Assembly: GCA_947585665.1 (NCBI GenBank)
Contig: CANPXE010000014.1
Location: 1 to 37,343 of the forward strand
DNA length: 37,343 nucleotides
Reading direction: 5' to 3'
From: an uncultured Bacilli bacterium
GTDB taxonomy: Bacteria > Bacillota_I > Bacilli_A > RF39 > UBA660
The position numbers were made by a program, and so were the translations under genes. The notes below the pieces were generated by a model. That model ran no database searches. It had not been told where the DNA came from and was given only the letters and a program-made list of their open reading frames with translations. This document shows, piece after piece, positions 15,674 to 23,970 of the stretch; positions within the stretch are counted from its first letter, which is position 1; every line of letters starts with the position of its first letter.

Positions 15674-18600
15674 ATGAAGAACGAAATTAAAGTACTTTTA
15701 GAAAAATTAAATATAGATTCACAATTTTTTAATGAATTAGAAAATGCATCTATTGATAAAGTAGTTGTCTATGACGATATTGATAAGATAAAGTTATTTT
15801 TAAAGAATAAAAGTAATATATCTTTACCATTATATGAAATGCTTTCTAGTTCTTTAAAAAATTTTTTTGGTGGAAAAGAAGTATACATATATCTTCTTGT
15901 TGAAGAAGTAAATAATGCCTATTTTAAAGATTATTTCAATAAGACTATTTCGATAATTAGGGAGAAAAATCCCGTTATCGATATTTTTAGTGATCGCATT
16001 ATAAATGAAAATGAAAAATATTATGTTGAAGTTATAAATCGTGCTGAAGAGCGTCAAGTTAATCTTTTTATTGATGATTTGAATAAAATAATGGCAATGT
16101 TTGGGTATAATCCTAATATTAAAACCATTTTAAATGAAGAAAAGCGTAATGATGTTCAAGATAGAATAAAGAAAAATTTAGATGTCGACGTTGAAAAGAT
16201 GAAAGAAAGAGAACAGGAACTTGTTAAGCAACAGGAAGAAGCTCTTTTAAAGAAAAAAGAAGAAAAAGAACAAAAGAAAAAAGAAAAGAAAGATATTAAT
16301 GAAAGTACTATTAAAGGTCGTGTCATTTATGATGATGTAACTTTTATTAAACTAATTGATAAAGAAGAAGAAAATGTAACTATTGAAGGATGTGTTTTTG
16401 GTAGTGATGTTTTTGAGCCAGCAAGTAAAGCTTTTAAGATTATTACTTTAAAGGTTACGGATTATACTGATAGTATCAGTTGTAAAGTATTTACCCGTGA
16501 TGAAGATGAACACAAAGATATTTTAAAGAAAACTAAACCAGGAAGTTGGGTTCGTCTTCGTGGTAGTGTTAAAATTGATAAATATGCTGGTGGGGAACTC
16601 GTCTTTAATATTCGTGATATAAATAAAGTCGAAAAGAGTTCTGAAGAAAGAGTTGATACTTATCCAAGAAAAAGAGTTGAACTACATGCCCATACGATGA
16701 TGAGTGATATGGATGGTGTATGCGATGAAGTGCAATTAGTAAAACAGGCAATGAAATGGCATCATCCAGGAATTGCGATAACCGATCACGATTGTTGTCA
16801 AGCTTTCCCCCATGTTTTTAGTGAAGTTACAAAATATAATAAGAGTTTAAATGCTCCTTTAAAAGAAGCAAAGAAATTAGTTAAAGATTTAGAAGATGAA
16901 ATAAAGAATGTTGGTAGTAACGAAGAAAAAGAACAACAGTTAAAAGAAGCCAAAGAAAAACTTCAACAACTAGAAGAAGATAAAAAGAATAATCCTAACT
17001 TTAAAGCCCTATATGGTGTTGAATTAGAGATGAGTGAGAACTATTTAAATGTTGTTTACAATGCTACTGATTTAGATTTAGACAATGCGACATTTGTTGT
17101 ATTCGATACTGAGACAACAGGTTTTAATGCTGGTATTGGTGACTCAATGATCGAAATTGGTGCCGTTAAAGTAAAAAATGGTATTGTTCAAGAAGAACGT
17201 TTTGATGAGTTAATTAATCCAGGTCGTCATATCGATGCTGCTATTACTAATTTGACGGGTATTAGTGACTATAAAGTTCGTGATGCTGATAATGAAGAGA
17301 ATGTGGTTCGTCGTTTTAAAGATTTCATTGGTGATGGCATTCTCGTTGCTCATAATGCTCGTTTCGATAAATCAATGCTTGATATGGCTTATTATAAATA
17401 TGATTTAGGTAAATTAACTAATCCTATTGTTGATACAATGATGCTTTCACGTGTTATCAATAAAGATTTAAAAAGACATAGTTTATCAGCTTTGACTAAA
17501 TTCTATAAAATAGAGATGGACGAAGAAGATCAAGAAGATGATGAGAATAACGAGACTGTCGTTGAAGAAAATGATACCTTTACTAATGATTATAGTGGTA
17601 TAGAGTATATTAAAGTTGATGGTAAAAATGCTTACAACAAAGAAGAAGGTAAAGTATATCAAGTTGAATTTGAAGAAGAAAGTGAAGTTGCAATAGAAGT
17701 TCAATATGTCGATGATAGTATTTCTTCAATAACGGGTTTTGGTAGTCGTAAAACGTTAATTAAACCAGGAAAAAATTACATTGAAATAAAATATGTCCAA
17801 GATGATGAAGAAAAAGAGATAACTTTAGTTATCAATAAAGTGAGAAGTCATCACCGTGCTGACTACGATGCTGAAAAGACTGCTGAGATGTTTGTCAAAA
17901 TGCTTGGTCAGTTAAAAGAATTAAAGAATTTAAAAGAGTTAGCTAGTGTTGAATATCTAGCTAATCAAGCCCATTTAGAGTTAAATAGTGAAGAGACTAT
18001 TTATGAAAATATTCCTAAGAAGACGGTTGCGGAAAAAGTGATTAATGAACAAGGAAATGCCATGCACATCAATATTTTGACAGCCAATAAAACAGGTTTA
18101 AAAAATCTCTTCAAAATCATTAGTTATGCCAATACGGGATTCTTAGTAAAGGGTGCACGAATTCCAAGAAGGATTGTTGACGAAAATCGTGAAGGACTAT
18201 TAGTTGGGTCTGGTTGCTTAAATGGTGAAATTTTTAATGTTGCTTTGACGCGTTCTAATGAAGACTTGATGGAAGCCATGAAATGGTATGATTACGTTGA
18301 AGTTCAACCACCAGAAAATTATTATCACTTACTTCGTGGACGTGATATTTCTAGTGTTGATGAGATTAAAACTGTTATTAAAAAGATTATTGATTGCGCT
18401 AAAAGAATTGGTAAAATTGTTGTAGCAACAGGCGATGTTCATAACATTAATAGAGAAGACCGCATTTATCGTGAAATAATTGTTAATCAAAATTCACCCG
18501 CTAAAGGACGTCATCCGCTTGCTAGATATTTGAGTAGTAGAAAAAGAAATGCTACTAACGAAGAAATATTAGAAAATTTAAAACAGATAAGTGTAAGTGA

Positions 18601-21337
18601 GTATGGTGATGCTTTAAACGACGTCGAAGAAAAAGTCTTAAAAATAATTTTATCTTTGGAAGAATTTAAGAATATTCCTTTGACCCGTAATAATATTTTA
18701 GATTTATATCAACCAGAAAAGAGTGAGGAAATCTTCCGTAAGAGTAAGACGGGAGATGAGAAAAAAGATGCCGTTTTTGCATCCCTTCGTAAACTCGAAG
18801 CACGCGGTTTTATAAGAAGTAAATATCAAGAAGCTATAGGGCAAGAAGTCTATGTTTTAAAATATGATTTAGAAGAAAATAAAGATGAAGAAGAAGCCCA
18901 TATCCCTAATCAGTTCTTTAGAACGACTGATGAGATGATGGAAGAATTTTCTTTCCTCGATGAAAAACTTCGTGAAGAAATAGTAATTGATAACCCTCAA
19001 AAAATTCTTGATATGGCTGATGAAATAGAAGTTATTGATTATCCTGATGTTCCATATTCACCAGTTATTCCTGATTCCCAAAAAACGGTTACGGATATGG
19101 TCTATGAAAAAGCGGAGAGTATTTATGGTGCACCACTTCCACATCATATTGAAGAACGTATTTCTAAGGAGTTATATGGGGACTGTGTTTTAAATAGTTT
19201 ACAAAATAAAATAAAAGAAGAAAATCCTGATAAAGAAATGGAAGAGTTAGAAGACTTGTTGTATCAAAGATTAAATGAAACGATTAGATTAGGATTTGAT
19301 GAAGTTAAGAAATTAGTACGTGAAGATATAACGAAATCATTCTTAAAAGCCCAAGACATAAAAGTTACTGATGAACTTGTTGAAAAAGAATTGAAAAAAC
19401 GTCTTGGTGGAGTTATTGGTGGAGGATTTGATGTTATTTATTTGATTGCTCAAAAATTAGTTAAACACTCTAATGATGATGGATATTTGGTTGGATCTCG
19501 TGGATCCGTCGGTTCTAGTTTTGTCGCAACGATGATGGGAATTACAGAAGTTAATCCTTTACCAGCTCATTACGTTTGTCCAAAATGTAAACTTTCTATT
19601 TTTGATGATGATGAAGGACCATTGGGAGCTAAGTATTCATCTGGATTTGATTTACCTGATAAAAAGTGCCCTAATTGTGGTACTAATATGAATAAAAATG
19701 GTCAAGATATGCCGTTTGCTACTTTCCTTGGATTTAATGCTGATAAAGTTCCCGATATTGACCTTAACTTTTCCGGTGATAACCAAGCAAATGCTCATGA
19801 ATATACGAAAGAGTTATTCGGTACTGACAATGTTTATCGTGCTGGAACAATTGGTACAGTCGCTGATAAGACAGCTTATGGTTATGTTCAAGGTTTTGAA
19901 GAAGAAAAAGAGTATGATGAATTACAGACAATTATGAATTCTTATGGCATAAGACCCCCATCAAAAGATGAATTGAAAAAGAAAGGGTTAATTAAAAGCC
20001 ATCTTCGCAGTTGTGAAGTAGAGCGTATCGCCATTGGTTGTACGGGTGTTAAAAGAACGACGGGACAACACCCTGGAGGTATCGTTGTTGTTCCAAGTTA
20101 TCGTGACGTCTTTGATTTTACACCATTCCAGTATCCAGCTAACGATCCAACTGTTCCTTGGCGTACAACGCACTTTGATTATCACGCTATCGACCAAGAT
20201 TTGTTGAAACTTGATATTCTAGGGCACGATGATCCAACAGTATTGCGTCTTCTTCAAGACTTAAGTAAAAGAGAGATAGAAAAAGGAAAAGATAAGAAAG
20301 AATTTCCTATCAATAGTAAAGGTGAAGTTGATGTCACATGCATACCACTTGATGATAAAGATACGATGAGTATTTTTACATCACCTAGTATTTTAGGCGT
20401 TAGCGAAGAAAAAATATTGTGTCCAACTGGTACTTTAGGTATTCCTGAATTTGGAACAAAATTTGTTATTCAAATGTTAGTTGATACTAAACCAAAAACT
20501 TTTGCCGAACTTGTAAAGATATCTGGTCTATCACATGGAACTGACGTTTGGCTTGGTAATGCTCAAGACTTAATTGTCAATAATATTGTTCCATTCAAAG
20601 ATGTTATTGGTTGTCGTGATGATATTATGGTTTATTTGAGTTATCATGGTGTTGAACCATTAAAAGCCTTTAAGATAATGGAATTTGTTCGTAAAGGAAA
20701 AGCTAGTAAAGAACCAGAAGATTGGGAAAAATGGAAACAAGTGATGGTGGATGCGAAAATTGAGCCTTGGTTCATTGACTCTTGTCAAAAAATTAAGTAT
20801 ATGTTCCCAAAAGCGCATGCGGCTGCTTATGTAACGAGTGCTTACCGTATTGCTTGGTATAAGGTTCATCAACCACTTCTTTATTACGCTGCTTATTTTT
20901 CCATAAGATGTACAGCCTTTGATATTGATGTTATGACAAGAGGATATGATGCCATTCGTAATAAAATATTAGAAATTGAAGAAAAAGGAAATAGTGCGTC
21001 AAATAAAGAAAAAGATACTTATGATGTTTTACAAGTTTGTTTAGAAGCATCAGCTCGTGGTATAAAATTTAAAACTGTTGATATCAACAAGAGTCATAGT
21101 AATTATTTCTTAATTGATGAAGAAGAAGAAAATACTTTGATAATTCCATTTAGTGCTTTAGATGGCTTGGGTGATAACGTTGCAACTACCATTGTTGAAG
21201 AACGTCAAAAAATGCCATTTATGAGTATTGAAGACTTACAAAAGCGTGGTCATATCTCTAAAACAATTATTGATAGAATGCAAGTTATGGGTATTTTAGA
21301 TGATATGGGAGCGTCAAATCAATTAAGTTTATTTTAG
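15674..21337 (+). CDS. polC: DNA polymerase III PolC, with extra inserted domains
   Basis: PolC is the main Gram-positive replicative polymerase with built-in proofreading. At 1887 residues it is far longer than usual (about 1440). Order: N-terminal domain and charged helix; OB fold (about 210-325); intact PHP (HAHTMMS at 338-344, later ITDHD); DEDDh exonuclease (D478, E480, D565, H727, D732) nested in the PHP; zinc motif CPKC/CPNC; palm with PDIDLNFSGD; and a C-terminal NQLSLF clamp-binding motif. Extra blocks: a coiled coil in the PHP (about 388-441), a beta-rich block inside the exonuclease (about 616-725), a winged-helix-like block (about 953-1077), and a helical block of roughly 75 residues before the palm. 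All catalytic motifs survive. AGGGGG at 15662-15667 sets the start. Confidence 0.97.
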   Translation: MKNEIKVLLEKLNIDSQFFNELENASIDKVVVYDDIDKIKLFLKNKSNISLPLYEMLSSSLKNFFGGKEVYIYLLVEEVNNAYFKDYFNKTISIIREKNPVIDIFSDRIINENEKYYVEVINRAEERQVNLFIDDLNKIMAMFGYNPNIKTILNEEKRNDVQDRIKKNLDVDVEKMKEREQELVKQQEEALLKKKEEKEQKKKEKKDINESTIKGRVIYDDVTFIKLIDKEEENVTIEGCVFGSDVFEPASKAFKIITLKVTDYTDSISCKVFTRDEDEHKDILKKTKPGSWVRLRGSVKIDKYAGGELVFNIRDINKVEKSSEERVDTYPRKRVELHAHTMMSDMDGVCDEVQLVKQAMKWHHPGIAITDHDCCQAFPHVFSEVTKYNKSLNAPLKEAKKLVKDLEDEIKNVGSNEEKEQQLKEAKEKLQQLEEDKKNNPNFKALYGVELEMSENYLNVVYNATDLDLDNATFVVFDTETTGFNAGIGDSMIEIGAVKVKNGIVQEERFDELINPGRHIDAAITNLTGISDYKVRDADNEENVVRRFKDFIGDGILVAHNARFDKSMLDMAYYKYDLGKLTNPIVDTMMLSRVINKDLKRHSLSALTKFYKIEMDEEDQEDDENNETVVEENDTFTNDYSGIEYIKVDGKNAYNKEEGKVYQVEFEEESEVAIEVQYVDDSISSITGFGSRKTLIKPGKNYIEIKYVQDDEEKEITLVINKVRSHHRADYDAEKTAEMFVKMLGQLKELKNLKELASVEYLANQAHLELNSEETIYENIPKKTVAEKVINEQGNAMHINILTANKTGLKNLFKIISYANTGFLVKGARIPRRIVDENREGLLVGSGCLNGEIFNVALTRSNEDLMEAMKWYDYVEVQPPENYYHLLRGRDISSVDEIKTVIKKIIDCAKRIGKIVVATGDVHNINREDRIYREIIVNQNSPAKGRHPLARYLSSRKRNATNEEILENLKQISVSEYGDALNDVEEKVLKIILSLEEFKNIPLTRNNILDLYQPEKSEEIFRKSKTGDEKKDAVFASLRKLEARGFIRSKYQEAIGQEVYVLKYDLEENKDEEEAHIPNQFFRTTDEMMEEFSFLDEKLREEIVIDNPQKILDMADEIEVIDYPDVPYSPVIPDSQKTVTDMVYEKAESIYGAPLPHHIEERISKELYGDCVLNSLQNKIKEENPDKEMEELEDLLYQRLNETIRLGFDEVKKLVREDITKSFLKAQDIKVTDELVEKELKKRLGGVIGGGFDVIYLIAQKLVKHSNDDGYLVGSRGSVGSSFVATMMGITEVNPLPAHYVCPKCKLSIFDDDEGPLGAKYSSGFDLPDKKCPNCGTNMNKNGQDMPFATFLGFNADKVPDIDLNFSGDNQANAHEYTKELFGTDNVYRAGTIGTVADKTAYGYVQGFEEEKEYDELQTIMNSYGIRPPSKDELKKKGLIKSHLRSCEVERIAIGCTGVKRTTGQHPGGIVVVPSYRDVFDFTPFQYPANDPTVPWRTTHFDYHAIDQDLLKLDILGHDDPTVLRLLQDLSKREIEKGKDKKEFPINSKGEVDVTCIPLDDKDTMSIFTSPSILGVSEEKILCPTGTLGIPEFGTKFVIQMLVDTKPKTFAELVKISGLSHGTDVWLGNAQDLIVNNIVPFKDVIGCRDDIMVYLSYHGVEPLKAFKIMEFVRKGKASKEPEDWEKWKQVMVDAKIEPWFIDSCQKIKYMFPKAHAAAYVTSAYRIAWYKVHQPLLYYAAYFSIRCTAFDIDVMTRGYDAIRNKILEIEEKGNSASNKEKDTYDVLQVCLEASARGIKFKTVDINKSHSNYFLIDEEEENTLIIPFSALDGLGDNVATTIVEERQKMPFMSIEDLQKRGHISKTIIDRMQVMGILDDMGASNQLSLF

Positions 21338-21363
21338 AAGTAACGAAAGTTACTTCTTTTTTT
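21336..21363 (+). terminator. Terminator after polC
   Basis: AGAAGTAAC / GTTACTTCT around a GAAA tetraloop with a T-run overlaps the polC stop codon. Confidence 0.9.
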
Positions 21364-21374
21364 ATTGAAAAATG

Positions 21375-21383
21375 TGTTATAAT
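21375..21383 (+). promoter_or_regulatory. Extended -10 promoter of the 21400-26481 operon
   Basis: TGTTATAAT lies 17 bases before the first start codon. It directly follows the polC terminator, so the three genes downstream form a separate unit. Confidence 0.6.
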
Positions 21384-21399
21384 TAAAATAGGTGATAGT

Positions 21400-21606
21400 A
21401 TGGATGATTTAATTGAATTAGCAACTTATGATGATGATGACTATGGTTTAGTTGTACAGTTTTTAGATAGTGAGGATAATTGTTATTTTTATTCGCTAGA
21501 AATGAATGCTAATGGTGAGAAAACATATACGAAATTTGATGATGAAATAAGTCGTTTATTAGAGAAAAAATATTTTACACCAGAAAGTGATGAAAACTAT
21601 GAATAG
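21400..21606 (+). CDS. Small acidic protein of unknown function
   Basis: This 68-residue protein is strongly acidic (runs such as ATYDDDDYG and SDENYE) with no Cys pattern, signal peptide or membrane segment beyond one Cys in its centre. AGGTGAT precedes ATG 21400 with short spacing. Its last codons overlap the start of the metallopeptidase-like gene, which suggests coupled translation. Its size and acidity recall DUF1292-type proteins, but I cannot see a convincing match. A small partner or inhibitor of the adjacent large protein is a possible role, by context only. Confidence 0.6.
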   Translation: MDDLIELATYDDDDYGLVVQFLDSEDNCYFYSLEMNANGEKTYTKFDDEISRLLEKKYFTPESDENYE

Positions 21607-23923
21607 TCGTCCTACACGTATTAGTGTTTCAAGTGAAGAATTAGAAAGAGTAAAAAAAAGAAATAATGCTAGTGAGGTATATGTATATAGTCCTAGTTTT
21701 CTATCAGAATACATAGAAAAAATTATTGCGACCTTTCCAGAAGAAAAAAAAGCTATAATTAGAGAAAGATTGGACAAAGTCAAGTATTTTGTCATTGCCG
21801 ATAATATTAGTTGTGGCATATTGTGCTCTGAACCTGATAGAATTTGTATGAAAAAGGAATTTGCTGATATTTCAGATTCATCGTTTAGCCTTAAAGAAGG
21901 GTACGAGTATCTCGAAACGGTTTTTATTCATGAATTATTACATAATGCTTCAAATCGTACTGCAAGAAATGGTGCTGCTAAAAGTGGTGTTAAAGAAACT
22001 AAATTTGATGATGCAGGAAATGTTATAAAAGAAGAATGTATTGCCCTAAATGAAGGAATAACACAATTTTTAGCTGAAAGAATAAGTGGTAGAAAAGTAG
22101 ATGATGCACATGATGGATATGCTTTCAATAAAAAGGTAGTATATTTATTAAGTGATATATTGGGTGAAGATGTAATTAAAAATGGATATCTTTTTGATGC
22201 TTCTATTTTGCGTACTGCTATTAATAAATTAGCTGGCGATGATAGTTTTTATAAATTTTTTAATAAGCGTTTCGATTCTATTTGTAGTTTAACTAGAACT
22301 ATAAATAGAATTAAAAGGGAAAAAATAAAAGTTGAAGATGGCTCTTTAGAACGCCTTGAACAAACTTGTAAATTTCAAAAAGAAGAATTGGTAGAAAAAT
22401 TGTTTGCTAAAATTATATTACCAAAAGCAAAAGAATTACCTCTTGAAGAAAGAAATTCTTATTTACTTGACTTATTACATAAGCATAGTGAACTTTTGGA
22501 AGTTGTTAAAAAATATATTCCGGAGATTAAAGATGATAAAGGTATCTTGATTGATGTTTTCACAGATGAAAGAATTGCTGCTATTCAAAAAGAAATTGCT
22601 GTTCAAGGAATGGATTTTAGTAAGTTGAGCCAAGCCTTAAGTAGAGCAGATAAAAAAGGTAAAACAGATTATGATAAAGCAGTAGCACGAAGTGCAGCAA
22701 TAGAGCGATACTATTCAAGTAAAGGAAAAGAATTTGAAAGTCACGTTGGAAAATTGACACCTTTATTACGTCGCGAATTAACAGGGTATGTAAAAACTTT
22801 ACAAAAGTTAGAAATGGCTGGGAATAGTGAACAAGCCAAAAAATCAATCGAAGAATATCGTCAATTTTTAAGGAATTATTTTAAACATATTCCTAATATA
22901 GATGAAGAAATAGAAAAAATTGCTCAGGAACTAAGAGAAACTAAAGATGATTCTAAAGAAATGGATGATGAAAAAGTATTAGAATTAGAAGAAGCAATTC
23001 AAGAAGGAAGGAAAAGAGCAAGCGAATCTTATGATACGCTTTATGAAGGCGAAGAAGTCATTGAAGAAAAAGATGAAGAGGATGCAAAAGATAGTGATTA
23101 TAGTTTAAGTTCTGATTTTGTATATAGCACTGCAACAGGTGAAATATATGATCAAAGAAATCTTTCCAGTTATGAAAGAGCAATTAATATTGCGCGAGCA
23201 ACAGGTGAAACGATAGATTTAGAAGATGAAGTTATAAGCGCAAGACGTTCTTATTGTGCCGATAAATATATTGAGAGTCTTTCCGAAAGAAAAGTAAAAA
23301 AATTACAAAGATTATATGGTGAAGATTGGGAAAGAGTCATAAGAGCTGCCTATGAAAAAGGATTTAGAGAAGGAACAAGAGAAAAATTTGCCAAAGCTGC
23401 AAAAGCTGGACAAAAAGCTAGAGCTGAAGATGAAAAAGTGTTGGCTTCTGGTGAAATGCCTCTTGATCAAAGTAAAGTTGATTTAGAAAAATTGCGTTTT
23501 TGTTATGAAAAATTTACTATTGTCAAAAAAGATGATGGTGTCGAAGTTGTTGACAAAGATGGCAATGTTGTAAGAAGCGAACGAACTAGAAATATGGTTA
23601 TGTTCGCAAATCAATGGGTAGAAGCCGCTGGTAAAGAAGTTGCGTTCAGTGAAACTGGTGAAAGGTTTTATTCTTTAATACAAAATCAATCGCAACAAGA
23701 TTTAGAAAAAAATGGTATTATTGATGTTGATACTTTGCGAGGGTATGCAACTGATTTAGAGGAGAGTGGTCCTACATTTTCTAAGATAACGGATTACTTA
23801 TTTCAAGACGATAGTAGAACAAAATTTATGGATACCTATTTCAGAATGCAAACACCTAATGCTACTGTATATCCACCAGTAGATAGAGGTTCTGAGGAAG
23901 AAACAAAAGAATCAACAAGATGA
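21599..23923 (+). CDS. Metallopeptidase-like (HELLH) protein with shared C-terminal module
   Basis: This protein of about 774 residues has a zinc-binding HELLH motif (H111, E112, H115) and a LNEGITQFLAE segment with E152, the HExxH...E layout of gluzincin peptidases. The middle is helical and charged, then from about residue 390 it resembles its downstream neighbour: first a short YFKHIPNIDEEI segment, then, after an acidic linker, a module of about 265 residues (from about 501) starting YSLSSDFVYSTATGEIYD. More than half the residues of that module match the neighbour. There is no signal peptide or membrane segment. The start is uncertain: ATG 21599 (used here), ATG 21590 or GTG 21587, all overlapping the upstream small gene. 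It ends at TGA. Substrate and target cell are unknown. Confidence 0.78.
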   Translation: MNSRPTRISVSSEELERVKKRNNASEVYVYSPSFLSEYIEKIIATFPEEKKAIIRERLDKVKYFVIADNISCGILCSEPDRICMKKEFADISDSSFSLKEGYEYLETVFIHELLHNASNRTARNGAAKSGVKETKFDDAGNVIKEECIALNEGITQFLAERISGRKVDDAHDGYAFNKKVVYLLSDILGEDVIKNGYLFDASILRTAINKLAGDDSFYKFFNKRFDSICSLTRTINRIKREKIKVEDGSLERLEQTCKFQKEELVEKLFAKIILPKAKELPLEERNSYLLDLLHKHSELLEVVKKYIPEIKDDKGILIDVFTDERIAAIQKEIAVQGMDFSKLSQALSRADKKGKTDYDKAVARSAAIERYYSSKGKEFESHVGKLTPLLRRELTGYVKTLQKLEMAGNSEQAKKSIEEYRQFLRNYFKHIPNIDEEIEKIAQELRETKDDSKEMDDEKVLELEEAIQEGRKRASESYDTLYEGEEVIEEKDEEDAKDSDYSLSSDFVYSTATGEIYDQRNLSSYERAINIARATGETIDLEDEVISARRSYCADKYIESLSERKVKKLQRLYGEDWERVIRAAYEKGFREGTREKFAKAAKAGQKARAEDEKVLASGEMPLDQSKVDLEKLRFCYEKFTIVKKDDGVEVVDKDGNVVRSERTRNMVMFANQWVEAAGKEVAFSETGERFYSLIQNQSQQDLEKNGIIDVDTLRGYATDLEESGPTFSKITDYLFQDDSRTKFMDTYFRMQTPNATVYPPVDRGSEEETKESTR

Positions 23924-23970
23924 AATAAAATGTTTTTAATATAAAAATAATAAAAAAGGAGTCGATGATA

